This document shows, piece after piece, positions 1 to 8,103 of a stretch of DNA of 64,000 nt. The DNA is taken from the NCBI RefSeq assembly GCF_006124995.1, contig NZ_QEWN01000108.1:1-64000 (forward strand). The letters are read 5' to 3'. Under the pieces are notes generated by a model, which worked only from the letters and a program-made list of their open reading frames with translations, was not told the DNA's origin and searched no databases. Positions within the stretch are counted from its first letter, which is position 1. Each line of letters starts with the position of its first letter. The stretch is from Vibrio sp. Hep-1b-8. GTDB taxonomy: Bacteria; Pseudomonadota; Gammaproteobacteria; Enterobacterales; Vibrionaceae. A program made the position numbers and the translations under genes.

Positions 1-390
1 GTTGTGAAGTTGTCCTTGTGCACTCAGTACTCGATAATAGCTCGACTCTGAGGCGATATACTCACCTTTATCAAGCAGTGTCGGTACGATTTGAGTTGGA
101 GGTAAACTCGCGAACTCTGGGCGGTTACACACCTCGATAATTGCATCACGTTCTTGCTGAGAGAGCTTGTTAGCTGGCTCTGGTCTGACACTGGTCGGTC
201 TTTTATCCGCTTGGATCTCTCCTTGCCGATACCATCGACGATACGTCCTCAGGTCAATTTGAACCTCATAACAAGCTCGCTCTAAGCGGCAACCACTTTG
301 CTTGGCATCGTGGATAAGCGTAATCAGGTACTGCCTTTCATCGGTTGAGGTTAGTCGTCCTCTGGCTCTTCCCCGTAAAAGGCTCTGAGC
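1..390 (-). CDS. IS3-type transposase OrfB, N-terminal part only
   Basis: After the slippery site the -1 frame stays open to the left edge of the window. It encodes a segment with the sequence DERQYLITLIHDAK, a helical region containing LRTYRRWYRQG, and then ASESSYYRVL. This is typical of the HTH_21-like N-terminal region before the DDE integrase core of IS3 OrfB proteins. The catalytic DDE residues lie outside the window, so activity cannot be judged. No independent start codon was identified; expression is expected as an OrfAB fusion. Confidence 0.75.
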
Positions 391-851
391 TTTTTTCGTA
401 GAACCAACAGGGCAGCCGTTTCAGCGAGCGCCTTTTCTTTGTGGCGTAACTCCTTCCTAAGTTCTTTGATTTCAAGCTTATCCGCTTTGGCCTGTTTCTT
501 TGCTTCCGCTTCCCGCTCTTTACTCGACATGAAGCCTTGCATGCATTCGCTGCGCCAGCGTTGAACTTGCTCTGGAAACAGACCTTTTTCACGACAATAT
601 TGGCTGAGTTCATTCTCGGTCATCGAGTAAGTCTCGGCGACGATGGCGAGTTTAGTTTGAGCAGACCACTGCTCTGATGAAGTGTTGCTGTTTGGCACTG
701 CGGCTCCTGAACGTCTGAGTTGCTGTCGCCAATGATACAGGGTTGCGGTGCTAATACCTTCCTCTTTTGAAAGTTCGCTCACTGACACTGAGTATGGAGG
801 CAGTAGCTTCTTCAATATGGCTTCTTTTCTTTCTGTTGGAATACGAGACAC
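351..851 (-). CDS. IS3-type transposase OrfA
   Basis: The product is 166 residues. The N-terminal half contains a helix-turn-helix (roughly residues 20-45, with LYHWRQQL as the recognition helix) and a second HTH-like segment at about 65-100. A charged coiled coil rich in Lys, Glu and Arg follows at about 105-150, which in IS3 elements mediates transposase multimerisation. OrfA alone binds the IS ends; the active transposase is the OrfAB fusion made by -1 frameshifting near its C terminus. The frame ends in an acidic tail (EEPEDD) just past the slippery site, so the zero-frame product is complete. Confidence 0.85.
   Translation of the reverse strand: MSRIPTERKEAILKKLLPPYSVSVSELSKEEGISTATLYHWRQQLRRSGAAVPNSNTSSEQWSAQTKLAIVAETYSMTENELSQYCREKGLFPEQVQRWRSECMQGFMSSKEREAEAKKQAKADKLEIKELRKELRHKEKALAETAALLVLRKKLRAFYGEEPEDD
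390..396 (-). promoter_or_regulatory. Programmed -1 frameshift site A AAA AAG
   Basis: On the minus strand the orfA codons read CGA AAA AAG CTC, so the heptamer A AAA AAG lies exactly in the X XXY YYZ phase. Slipping back one base continues into the open orfB frame (GCT CAG AGC). This is the strongest known bacterial slippery sequence and is common in IS3 elements. No convincing downstream stem-loop was identified by eye. Confidence 0.85.
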
Positions 852-1032
852 AATTCACTCTTACCGCCCTACACTGGTTAAATTTTAACAGTGACAACTA
901 TCCTGCCAGAGGGGGGTAGCTGCCCTTTAAAAGAATATGTTTAATAACTTCACGTCTCTTATTGTTATAATTTCTTGTTCTTTTTCGCGCTTTGAATGAT
1001 AATACTGTTCAAATGTACAGGCGTATCGATTG

Positions 1033-1659
1033 ATGACAGAATTAGATATTAAAATGCTCTTGGTTAAGCATTTTCTCAAGAAGAGAGATGACATTGTACT
1101 TGGAGCGGAAGTTTCATTCTCGTTTGGTGAAAGAAGAGCAGATTTAGCTGTATTGGATTCTGGTTTATTGACTGCTTATGAGATTAAGAGCGCTAGAGAT
1201 AATGTTTCACGACTAGATTATCAAATCGAAAGCTATAAAAAGTTCTTTGATTATTGCTATGTTGTTTGTGAATTTCAGAATCTATCTGAAGTAAGGGCAG
1301 CTTTGCCTAGAGAGATCGGGATACTGGTTGTTGATGGTTCTTCTATAAGGCAAGTTCGTATTTCAAAGCGTTTTAAGCGCCATGATAAGTTTGTACTTGC
1401 AAGTGTGCTGAGTGTATTTAAGTTGAAAAAGCTGGCGTACGGAGCTAGTTTGCGATCTAAAAACGCTTTATGTAAGTATGTTTCAAAAAACACGACCATG
1501 GATAAGTTGCGCGATTTGTCTAGGGAAGATTTCGTAGAAAAGTATGGTGTAGTCTCAAGGTTATTAAAACAAGAAACTACACAACATTTAAATTCTGATG
1601 ATATCTATACGATTACAAAACGAGCGCCAACTAATTTAAGAAGACGTCATTTCTCTTAA
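1033..1659 (+). CDS. sce7726 family-like protein, PD-(D/E)XK nuclease fold
   Basis: The product is 208 residues. The N-terminal third carries a PD-(D/E)XK signature: Glu26, Asp37 in RRAD and Glu50-Ile-Lys52 in YEIKS, spaced as in restriction-endonuclease-like proteins. The overall look matches the sce7726 family, which has no established function; the basic C-terminal half (about residues 110-208) has no domain I recognise. The start is ATG at 1033; a TTG lies directly upstream. The 3' end overlaps the 3' end of the converging beta-like gene by 24 bases. It sits beside an insertion sequence in AT-rich DNA, which suggests horizontal transfer. The nuclease prediction is an inference from motif spacing. 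Confidence 0.7.
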   Translation: MTELDIKMLLVKHFLKKRDDIVLGAEVSFSFGERRADLAVLDSGLLTAYEIKSARDNVSRLDYQIESYKKFFDYCYVVCEFQNLSEVRAALPREIGILVVDGSSIRQVRISKRFKRHDKFVLASVLSVFKLKKLAYGASLRSKNALCKYVSKNTTMDKLRDLSREDFVEKYGVVSRLLKQETTQHLNSDDIYTITKRAPTNLRRRHFS

Positions 1660-2709
1660 CAGTACACGGGTTTTTATGTAGTAATTCATTCTTACTGAAA
1701 TCCAGAAAGCAGGACTGATACCTGATGGGTTTTCTCTTGATGCCTCAAGGATTTCTTCGTCTGCCCAGACGCCTAAAGGAACATATGACTTTCTATCTCT
1801 AACGGTGTGCTTTGCACATTCTTCATACCCTCCACTATGACGTCTATAGCGCTTATATGTGAAGTGTTTACCATCTAAAGATGCGATATCTATGCGAGGA
1901 ACAAATGTCCCTCCTTTCATCTCGATTTGCTCAGTATTGATTGAAGCATAATCACCATACCTAATAGGAAACTCTTGACTTATACCTTGGTAGATAATTT
2001 CTTCAGATATAGTGATTGTACCTGCTATATCCTCACCACCAGCCTGAGCTACATTTGAAGGGAAGCTTGTACAAAGCATTACGGTAGCAGCGATCTTGTC
2101 TTCAAAGAGCTTTGTCCCCTCACAAGATTCTAGGAAAGTATCTACAACATCTTCAACAACTTGGTTTCGTACGAACTCAGCATCAAGTAGGACGATTAAT
2201 TTACAGTTATCACCTAGATTACTAGTAATAGGCTCTAGATAATGTTCGATTTCTTGCTGTTCTAGGTCATATGGAAGCCTTACTGCAACAAAGTCTGTCT
2301 TAGTTGAAGCAACCCTTACAAATTCTTCAACGTCCCCAAATTCACCTAATTCATCTTCGTAGATATGAACCATCGGGATGATATTTAAGTCCGTATGTAG
2401 ATCGAACAAGAAATATTGCCACTCTCTGAATCCATGTTGCTCCGATAGCAACTGCTCGATTTGAGGGTTGATATAGCGACTATCAGTGCTTAGATCCAAT
2501 ATAAAAGGTCTACTGCCTTGTATCTCGGCTATTTGCTTCATTCGGCGATAGATATCACCATCAGGAGCTTTTTTTGATACTCGTGATTTTGTGAGCTCAT
2601 AAATGGGAAGAATCTTTGAAAAGGTTTCATCGTCAACATGATTGAAACAGCGTAACTCACCATCTCTTGTTTTGATGATAGGGTAGTACAATATGTTGTT
2701 TAAGTTCAT
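1636..2709 (-). CDS. Beta family protein (phage T4 beta-like)
   Basis: The product is 357 residues, soluble, with no signal peptide. It starts with YYPIIKTRDGE and has an internal alternation of strands and helices suggestive of a TIM-barrel-like fold, resembling the 'beta family protein' group (Beta_protein, named after a phage T4 gene). The C-terminal region, around residues 270-330, carries a conserved-looking aromatic/basic block (HFTYKRYRRHSGGYEEC). The family has no proven biochemical activity, although its members recur in phages and genomic islands. Its ATG overlaps the stop of the ImmA/IrrE-type gene by four bases (ATGA), so the two are translationally coupled. Confidence 0.7.
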   Translation of the reverse strand: MNLNNILYYPIIKTRDGELRCFNHVDDETFSKILPIYELTKSRVSKKAPDGDIYRRMKQIAEIQGSRPFILDLSTDSRYINPQIEQLLSEQHGFREWQYFLFDLHTDLNIIPMVHIYEDELGEFGDVEEFVRVASTKTDFVAVRLPYDLEQQEIEHYLEPITSNLGDNCKLIVLLDAEFVRNQVVEDVVDTFLESCEGTKLFEDKIAATVMLCTSFPSNVAQAGGEDIAGTITISEEIIYQGISQEFPIRYGDYASINTEQIEMKGGTFVPRIDIASLDGKHFTYKRYRRHSGGYEECAKHTVRDRKSYVPLGVWADEEILEASRENPSGISPAFWISVRMNYYIKTRVLLREMTSS

Positions 2710-3248
2710 AGATTATGCCCATCGAAGCCAAGTACCTGCGCTCGTATGCGAACTGCCATCGAAGATACTTGAAAGTATTTTGCAATATCTTCAACAGTAG
2801 ATGATTCACTCTCTACAAAATGGATGAACTTTTCTTCAGGCATTAGTAATGCAGCTGCAAACTGATTCGCTTCAGTTTCCATCCAGTTTGTATCTCCATT
2901 TCTAAAGAAAGTAGTATCAGAGAAAGAGTCGCTGTTTGCCGCATGCTTAATACGGTGAGCGATTTCGTGAGCAATCGTGAAGCGCTGCCTATGCGGATGA
3001 TGCAGTGAATTAACGGTCATTACCCACTTACCGCTCTTCCGTTCTTTTTTTAAACTGCCTGAATCATCATTTTGCATTGGTTCGTATCTTACTGCGATAC
3101 CAAGAGCACTAGCCAGTTCAGATACGTTAACCGGATCAGTATCTATACCTTTTTTCTCTGCAAGCTCTATAAGACTATCCGGAGTAGATAGCTCTTCGAA
3201 TTCGGGTACAGGGTTGTTTTTTATCACTGATTTTCTCACAAATGCCAT
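2706..3248 (-). CDS. ImmA/IrrE family metallo-endopeptidase
   Basis: The product is 180 residues. The zinc-binding HEIAH motif lies at residues 94-98, and the downstream glutamate ligand is within METEANQFAAALLMP near residues 123-137, the standard arrangement of the ImmA/IrrE (peptidase M78-like) family. Family members cleave HTH repressors to switch on mobile-element or stress genes. There is no obvious HTH gene in the adjacent operon, so its substrate may be encoded elsewhere. The C-terminal tail (IAKYFQVSSMAVRIRAQVLG) resembles the helical segment that often follows the catalytic region. It lies between a membrane protein gene and the beta-like gene in one tight operon. Confidence 0.88.
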   Translation of the reverse strand: MAFVRKSVIKNNPVPEFEELSTPDSLIELAEKKGIDTDPVNVSELASALGIAVRYEPMQNDDSGSLKKERKSGKWVMTVNSLHHPHRQRFTIAHEIAHRIKHAANSDSFSDTTFFRNGDTNWMETEANQFAAALLMPEEKFIHFVESESSTVEDIAKYFQVSSMAVRIRAQVLGFDGHNL

Positions 3249-3881
3249 TTAGGGTTCCTTTCTTGAAAGTTTATTTTTAGCACCTTCGGTATCGGCAGTG
3301 TCTAGTAATGCAACTCTTTCTGATATGACTTTGATTTGTTGTCGAAGAGAACGATTCTCCTCTTCTAAATTTTGTACGGAAGCGATGTAATATGATGCTC
3401 TTTCGGCCTTGTCTAGAAAGTCAGTTTGTACAATTTTTAGTTTTCTGTTCGCTTGTTCTTTGATCTTGTCATTAATAACCAAGTTGAAGCTATCGCTATG
3501 CATATACTTCTTCGTGGTCTCTTCCGCTTTTTCATCAGAAGAGTTTTTAATGTATACAACGGAGAAAGCTGCGATTAAGCCGTTAATCGCAATCAAGAAT
3601 GTGATGATTGTTTGGTAAAATCCAGTTTGGAATGACCAGACGTCTTTGAGGCTTATTAATGTTCCATTCTTTACTAACTCACCTACAATATGGGATGTGA
3701 AGGGGTCGTTTATGTTCGTTGCATTTGCTAGAGCAACAGCATCGGCATAACCTAGATAGGTTAGAAGAGATGGAGAGGGTAGAAAAACTAGAAGTGTTAG
3801 CATTATGATGCTAAAGATTAGGCATGTGATGCAACTTACGCACAAGACAATTCTAGTTGTACTTTTTCTCTTCTCTGACAT
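3249..3881 (-). CDS. Two-TM membrane protein with C-terminal coiled coil, function unknown
   Basis: The frame is open from 3926, but the ATG at 3881 (MSEKRKST) has the better upstream spacing, giving 210 residues. A hydrophobic segment follows the basic N terminus (about residues 10-38), and a second lies near residues 90-112 (TIITFLIAINGLIAAFSVVYI). Between them is a probable periplasmic loop of about 50 residues. The C-terminal 90 residues are cytoplasmic, charged and coiled-coil-like (LEEENRSLRQQIKVISERV). I do not recognise a family. Its stop codon abuts the ATG of the ImmA/IrrE gene, so it is the first gene of a three-gene operon, and a membrane sensor or anchor role is possible. Confidence 0.65.
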   Translation of the reverse strand: MSEKRKSTTRIVLCVSCITCLIFSIIMLTLLVFLPSPSLLTYLGYADAVALANATNINDPFTSHIVGELVKNGTLISLKDVWSFQTGFYQTIITFLIAINGLIAAFSVVYIKNSSDEKAEETTKKYMHSDSFNLVINDKIKEQANRKLKIVQTDFLDKAERASYYIASVQNLEEENRSLRQQIKVISERVALLDTADTEGAKNKLSRKEP

Positions 3882-3932
3882 GTTTCTATATCCCACATAA
3901 CTAGAGTGGGATTGTACTATATCCATGTTTAA

Positions 3933-3949
3933 TAAGGAAATATTCCTTA
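3933..3949. promoter_or_regulatory. Perfect 17-bp palindrome upstream of the ImmA/IrrE operon
   Basis: TAAGGAA-ATA-TTCCTTA is a perfect 7-bp inverted repeat with a 3-base centre. It lies about 50 bases upstream of the preferred start of the membrane-protein gene. The size and position suit an operator for a dimeric repressor, perhaps the target of the ImmA/IrrE peptidase, but no regulator gene was seen nearby. Confidence 0.4.
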
Positions 3950-4059
3950 CACTACAGCCATAAAGGTTCTATTCTTTTCGCGGAGCCTTTCTAAACAAAT
4001 AGTTATGGTGATAGTTTAATCAATCTAATGCTTTTGGCGTATTTGATGAGGGCTATCCT

Positions 4060-4290
4060 CTAGTTTTGGTTGTAAATCTTCTCGAAGTTATTTGGGTTCC
4101 AACCAATCATATAACGGTCACCAATCTTCAAAACCGGCAGTGAGCGAGCGCCAATTGCATCCAGCTCTTTACGACCACGCTGCATCTTGGCATTGGTTAA
4201 ACGGTACTGATAGCCTTTCGAATCGAGATAACGCTGAGCGTCTTTGCAGTGAGGGCATTTGTCTTTTACATACAGTACGAGTCGTTTCAT
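4060..4290 (-). CDS. Glutaredoxin family protein
   Basis: The product is 76 residues, a minimal thioredoxin fold. It has the redox motif CPHC at residues 12-15, the cis-proline in RSLPVL near residue 52, and the glycine-containing segment before the C-terminal helix. Family members reduce disulfides or glutathione mixed disulfides in the cytoplasm. There is no signal peptide. It is a single-gene unit divergent from the downstream metallopeptidase gene. The identity of its partner protein cannot be inferred. Confidence 0.88.
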   Translation of the reverse strand: MKRLVLYVKDKCPHCKDAQRYLDSKGYQYRLTNAKMQRGRKELDAIGARSLPVLKIGDRYMIGWNPNNFEKIYNQN

Positions 4291-4406
4291 CTTGTGTTCC
4301 TAGGCAGATACTCAGCGCAGAGTTTAATGAAAAGACCGTGAATGGCAAGTGTGAATAGGGTAGACTTATGCCCCTTTTGTAGACCAGACTTCGCTTTGTG
4401 TTAAAT

Positions 4407-4910
4407 ATGAATCCTTCATTACGCTACATCCAAGGTTATCCTGAACATATCGTGACTCCCGTTAGCCAATTGGTGGAGTCTGGACGTTTAGTCGCTTGGT
4501 TTGAGAAACGCTACCCCGATAATCATACAATCAAAAGTGAAAAAGCGTTGTTTGAGTATGCTTTAGCGATCAAAAACCGCTATATGAAGAAGACAGCTCC
4601 GTTGAGTAAAGTGGTCTACGATAACAAGATTCATCTGATAAACAACGCGCTTGGGCTACACACTTATGCCAACAAGATTCATGGCGGCAAGATCAAATCT
4701 AAAAACGAGATTAGAATTGCCAGCGTTTTTAAGAATGCGCCGGAGCCGCTTTTGCGTATGCTGATCGTTCATGAGTTAGCGCATTTTAAAGAGAAAGAGC
4801 ACAACAAGGCGTTCTATCAGCTTTGTTGCCATATGGAACCGGAATACCATCAGCTGGAGCTTGATGCTCGTTTGTTTATGATTTACCTAGAAACAGTGAA
4901 CCGCAATTAA
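4407..4910 (+). CDS. YgjP-like (DUF45/M48-type) metallopeptidase
   Basis: The product is 167 residues from the ATG at 4407; a GTG at 4398 is an alternative start. The zinc signature HELAH lies near residues 122-126, with a third His six residues further on in [10 protein letters not shown], matching the YgjP/SprT-like M48-type family (HELxHx5H). The C terminus has the conserved LDARL helix. The cellular substrate is unknown. It is followed within a few bases by rlmF, so the two are probably co-transcribed. Confidence 0.82.
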   Translation: MNPSLRYIQGYPEHIVTPVSQLVESGRLVAWFEKRYPDNHTIKSEKALFEYALAIKNRYMKKTAPLSKVVYDNKIHLINNALGLHTYANKIHGGKIKSKNEIRIASVFKNAPEPLLRMLIVHELAHFKEKEHNKAFYQLCCHMEPEYHQLELDARLFMIYLETVNRN

Positions 4911-4915
4911 TCGTG

Positions 4916-5968
4916 ATGACTCGTCGAAATAACAATACTAAGTCCAGCAATGATATGGGCCAAACCAAACCAGCATTATCAGAGACTAAAGTGATTAAGC
5001 GCCCAGCGAAAGCGGGTCTGCACAAACGAAATCTGCATAATGGACGTTACGATTTCAAAGCGTTGACCGATGCATTGCCTGAATTAAGCGCGCACATAGT
5101 GAAAAACCCGAAAGGGGAGGCAAGTATTAACTTCTCTGACCCCGTCGCGGTTAAACTGCTTAATAAGGCGTTGCTGGCGCACCATTATTCTGTGACTCAA
5201 TGGGATATTCCACACGGTTACCTTTGTCCGCCAATTCCTGGTCGCGCTGATTATGTTCATCGATTAGCCGATTTACTGGCTGACGATTGCGGGCAATCTG
5301 TTGCGAGGCGCGTTAATGCTCTAGACATCGGTGTCGGTGCAAACTGTATTTATCCAATTGTGGGTGTCACCCAATACGGTTGGTATTATACGGGGTCGGA
5401 CATTGACCCAGTATCGGTCAATAACTCGAATCAGATTGCAGCCAATAACACGGTGCTTAAAGATAAGATCGAATGCCGCTTACAACAGAACAGTCGTTAT
5501 CTGTTTAAAGGAATCATCAAACCGAGCGAGTTTTATCACCTCACAACGTGCAATCCTCCGTTTCATAAATCTCTCGAAGAAGCGCAGCAAGGCAGTGCGA
5601 GAAAGATCAGTAATTTGTCTGCGAACAAGGCTAAGCGTGGTCAGGGTAAAACCCAAGCGGCGGAAAAAGGGCAACCGGTTCTCAACTTCGGTGGCCAGCA
5701 GGCCGAACTGTGGTGTTCAGGAGGAGAGGCCGCCTTTATCAAAAACATGGCTTTTGAAAGTCGTGAGTTCGCGCACCAAGTGCTGTGGTTTTCTACGCTA
5801 ATCTCTAAAAAAGACAACGTTCGTTGGATGCGAAAGAATCTTGAAAAAGCCGCCGCGACCGAGATCCATATTGTGGAAATGAGTCAGGGACAGAAAAACA
5901 GTCGCTTTATCGCCTGGACATTCCAAACTCAAGAACAGCGTAAGCGTTGGTTGACGTTGAATAAATAA
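4916..5968 (+). CDS. rlmF: 23S rRNA (adenine-1618-N6)-methyltransferase RlmF
   Basis: The product is 350 residues. After a basic N-terminal tail of about 35 residues comes a Rossmann-type methyltransferase: SAM-binding motif [12 protein letters not shown] near residues 137-148, the acidic residue in TGSDIDP, and the catalytic NPPFH motif of N6-adenine methyltransferases. Together these identify RlmF (YbiN), which methylates A1618 of 23S rRNA. ATG at 4916 is preferred over the GTG immediately upstream. The C-terminal third contains the family-specific insert with many Lys and Gln residues. The length agrees with the family. Confidence 0.93.
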   Translation: MTRRNNNTKSSNDMGQTKPALSETKVIKRPAKAGLHKRNLHNGRYDFKALTDALPELSAHIVKNPKGEASINFSDPVAVKLLNKALLAHHYSVTQWDIPHGYLCPPIPGRADYVHRLADLLADDCGQSVARRVNALDIGVGANCIYPIVGVTQYGWYYTGSDIDPVSVNNSNQIAANNTVLKDKIECRLQQNSRYLFKGIIKPSEFYHLTTCNPPFHKSLEEAQQGSARKISNLSANKAKRGQGKTQAAEKGQPVLNFGGQQAELWCSGGEAAFIKNMAFESREFAHQVLWFSTLISKKDNVRWMRKNLEKAAATEIHIVEMSQGQKNSRFIAWTFQTQEQRKRWLTLNK

Positions 5969-5988
5969 GCCGAGGTCTAGGAGGGCAT

Positions 5989-6180
5989 ATGGAATTTGAG
6001 ATTTATATGCCTTGTGAACCCGTATGGATATGTGACAGTTTCCTGTTACTTTTTGCTGTGCTGTTTATACTTGGGCTTGGCGGTTTTATCTATATCCTTT
6101 ACAAAGAGTATCTCAAGATTCATCGCGCTTCAGACGTTAGACGGCGTAGACAAACGCACCATTCACGTCGTAAACGTTAG
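5989..6180 (+). CDS. Small single-pass membrane protein, unknown
   Basis: The product is 63 residues: a short acidic N terminus, one hydrophobic segment of about 25 residues (SFLLLFAVLFILGLGGFIYI) and a strongly basic C terminus with several Arg and His residues. A good Shine-Dalgarno (AGGAGGG) precedes the ATG, but with an unusually short 3-base spacer. It lies 20 bases after rlmF and its end overlaps the end of the converging pilW-like gene by four bases. The topology looks real (N-out, C-in by the positive-inside rule), but there is no recognised family. A frame overlapping it from 5996 is less convincing. Confidence 0.45.
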   Translation: MEFEIYMPCEPVWICDSFLLLFAVLFILGLGGFIYILYKEYLKIHRASDVRRRRQTHHSRRKR

Positions 6181-6869
6181 TGCAAAATTCGCAAATCAAT
6201 CTCCGTTTGCCCTTGAGCATAAAGTGCCCGTTGTTGATTTAGTTTATGGGTAGCCTGTAGCCATAGTTCATTCGCTCCATACCACTTCTGGTATTGATTT
6301 AGCCGTCTCTGCGCCTCAACAAATGCAAAATTGGCTATTTCTATCTCTGCCAAATAGAGTAAAGCGCGAGGTTTGTCGGGTTGGTGTAAGAGCGCTTGCT
6401 GGAGATACAGCCGAGCTTTGTCTATCTGTTGTGCTTGAAGAGCGCAAAACGCCGCGTTCTCATAACTATCGCCAATGTTGTAATAGTCAGGCGAGCGAAT
6501 GGCTTGCAGAAATCGCTCCTCTGCTTGTTGGTAGTGGCCTTGCTCACAGAGATATGTCCCATAGTTGTTGAGCACGTCGCCGTTATTTGGGTGCTCGCGA
6601 ACGGCTTGTTGATAGAGTTGATTAGCGTTTACGTCTTCGCCCACTTTAGCGAGATAACGGGCAAATGCGAGTTGAGCTCGGTAGTACTTGGGTTGGTACT
6701 CGATCGCTTTGTTGAGGTTTTGTCTCGCTTTAACGTAGTTGCCTTGTTCGAGATAGCCTAACCCAAGGGTGATTCTCGCGTCGGCGCGCTGCTTAGTGAC
6801 TAGGGCATGGTTTGTCTGTGATTGAATGCATCCGAATAGCATCAATGTAGATAAGATGAGAATACGCAT
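6177..6869 (-). CDS. PilW/PilF-like TPR lipoprotein
   Basis: The product is 230 residues. The N terminus is a lipoprotein signal with lipobox LFGC (Cys14). Tandem tetratricopeptide repeats follow from about residue 30 to 190, with typical A-L-G-Y-x8-A phasing (LGLGYLEQGNYVKARQNL, LNNYGTYLCEQGHYQQAEE). The pattern matches PilF/PilW pilotins, which help the type IV pilus secretin reach the outer membrane. It stands alone here; PilW genes are usually next to other genes such as rlmN. It could therefore be a second copy or a TPR lipoprotein with another partner. Confidence 0.75.
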   Translation of the reverse strand: MRILILSTLMLFGCIQSQTNHALVTKQRADARITLGLGYLEQGNYVKARQNLNKAIEYQPKYYRAQLAFARYLAKVGEDVNANQLYQQAVREHPNNGDVLNNYGTYLCEQGHYQQAEERFLQAIRSPDYYNIGDSYENAAFCALQAQQIDKARLYLQQALLHQPDKPRALLYLAEIEIANFAFVEAQRRLNQYQKWYGANELWLQATHKLNQQRALYAQGQTEIDLRILH

Positions 6870-6987
6870 TGTGGCTGAAGTCGTGTCGAAGTCGATGATT
6901 TAGCTAAAACGACAAATGCCTAACGTGCAACGGACGGTGGCTAACGATGGAATGTAGGAAATGGGAAATGAACAAAATAATGTAAAT

Positions 6988-7018
6988 GGGGAATGACAGA
7001 ATAGGTCATTCCCCTTTT
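6988..7018. terminator. Hairpin downstream of metA
   Basis: GGGGAATGAC and GTCATTCCCC form a perfect 10-bp stem with a 7-base loop. It lies just after the metA stop on the minus strand. The T-tract is better on the plus strand (TTTT) than on the minus strand (ATTTACATT), so termination of metA may be moderate. Confidence 0.65.
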
Positions 7019-7031
7019 AATTTGCTCGCAA

Positions 7032-7973
7032 TTATTCGTCTTTGGTGAAATTCGCTTCACTGAAGTGTTCGAGATCGTATGGCGTTTGCTGGTAGACACA
7101 ATAATTGAGCCAGTTCGAGAACAACAGATGCCCATGACTGCGCCAACTCGCACAAGGCTTGTTGTCTGGATTATTGTTGGGGTAGTAGTTAACCGGAATC
7201 GCGGGCTCCATACCTTCGCCTAAATCGCGAATATACTCTTGGTGCAAGGTGTGCGAATCATATTCTGGGTGGCCAGTAACAAACACGTTACGTTTATCTT
7301 TAGTCGCCGCGAGGTAGACACCAGCCACATCGGAAGTCGCCAAAATGTCTAAATCGGTGTGTTGTTCGAGATACTCTGGCGAAAAATCGGCGTAGCGAGA
7401 GTGTGGAGCCAAGAAGGTATCATCAAAGCCACGTAACACTGGATGGTAAGGCTGGTGGATTTTGTGATGGTACACACCAGAAAGCTTCTCTTTACGCGTT
7501 CGTTTTGGAAGATCGTAGAGAAGTTTTAGACCTGCCTGCGCAGCCCAACAGACGTAGAGTGTTGAAGTTACATGGTCTCGTGCCCAGTTCATTATCGATT
7601 GCAGATGCTCCCAATAAAGCACATCCTCAAATTGAACTAAGCCCAATGGTGCACCAGTAATGATCAGCCCGTCAAAGTTGCGATTTTTGACCATTTCAAA
7701 TTGGCGGTAGAAGTTGTCTAGATGTTCTGTTGGCGTGTTCTTACTCGGTCTATCATCAATGCGTAAAAGCTCGATGTCTACTTGGAGTGGGCTGTTTGAT
7801 AGCAAGCGTAAGAATTGCGTTTCAGTCTCAATCTTCTTAGGCATAAGATTGAGGATCAGAACCTTTAGCGGTCGAATTTCCTGAGTCGACGCGCGTGATT
7901 CTGGCATGACAAAGATGTTCTCAGTGCGTAACACGTCAGAAGCAGGTAGTTGATCGGGGATCTTAATAGGCAC
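7032..7973 (-). CDS. metA: Homoserine O-succinyltransferase MetA
   Basis: The product is 313 residues, the normal length for the family. It catalyses the first committed step of methionine synthesis, acylation of homoserine. The catalytic Cys142 is in YVCWAAQAG, and the His/Glu pair is in TGHPEYD near residues 235-237. Residue 111 is Gly (GAPLG), the residue associated with succinyl-CoA rather than acetyl-CoA use, so the succinyltransferase name is supported. The protein is cytoplasmic. A probable MetJ operator lies about 25 bases upstream, and the gene appears monocistronic with its own terminator-like hairpin. Confidence 0.96.
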   Translation of the reverse strand: MPIKIPDQLPASDVLRTENIFVMPESRASTQEIRPLKVLILNLMPKKIETETQFLRLLSNSPLQVDIELLRIDDRPSKNTPTEHLDNFYRQFEMVKNRNFDGLIITGAPLGLVQFEDVLYWEHLQSIMNWARDHVTSTLYVCWAAQAGLKLLYDLPKRTRKEKLSGVYHHKIHQPYHPVLRGFDDTFLAPHSRYADFSPEYLEQHTDLDILATSDVAGVYLAATKDKRNVFVTGHPEYDSHTLHQEYIRDLGEGMEPAIPVNYYPNNNPDNKPCASWRSHGHLLFSNWLNYCVYQQTPYDLEHFSEANFTKDE

Positions 7974-7997
7974 AGCTTTCTCCCTAAGCTTGATTGT

Positions 7998-8013
7998 GGA
8001 CGTCTATACTTCC
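7998..8013 (-). promoter_or_regulatory. Probable MetJ box pair upstream of metA
   Basis: GGACGTCT followed directly by ATACTTCC gives two adjacent 8-base units. They match the MetJ consensus AGACGTCT at 7 and 5 positions. The site lies 25-40 bases upstream of the metA ATG, where it could overlap a promoter. MetJ with S-adenosylmethionine represses methionine genes in gamma-proteobacteria. This is a visual match only. Confidence 0.55.
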
Positions 8014-8103
8014 AAACTTAACCCAATCACACAGAGATGTCGATAGCTATATCGAGCCAATTTATAATATGATTCATAGCAACGAACACAAACAATGTGA
8101 AAT

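Larger units (their letters stand above)
1..934 (-). mobile_element. IS3-family-like insertion sequence, partial
   Basis: This is the 5' end of an insertion sequence read on the minus strand; the rest lies beyond the left edge. It has an orfA-type gene with a helix-turn-helix and coiled coil, followed by an orfB-type frame offset by -1 and joined through a slippery A AAA AAG heptamer, the usual arrangement in the IS3 family. The terminal inverted repeat was not identified with certainty. The right boundary is placed near the GC-rich stretch at 905-934, which lies between the orfA start and the AT-rich DNA ahead of the next gene. That boundary is approximate. The family assignment comes from gene organisation and the N-terminal helix-turn-helix, not from a database match. 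Confidence 0.75.

Noticed and set aside
338..613. Open frame of 91 codons on the minus strand inside the IS
   Set aside because: It overlaps orfA in another frame, has a low-complexity basic composition, and has no motif; the orfA/orfB arrangement explains this DNA.
5331..5801. Long plus-strand frame of 156 codons inside rlmF
   Set aside because: Its codons lie within the rlmF coding region, which has clear methyltransferase motifs; it has no motif or ribosome site of its own.
5996..6253. 85-codon frame overlapping the small membrane protein
   Set aside because: It starts at a TTG without a Shine-Dalgarno and runs into the pilW-like gene from the other strand; the 63-residue frame has the better start and topology.
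6396..6761. Plus-strand 121-codon frame opposite the pilW-like gene
   Set aside because: Antisense shadow of a gene with regular TPR repeats.
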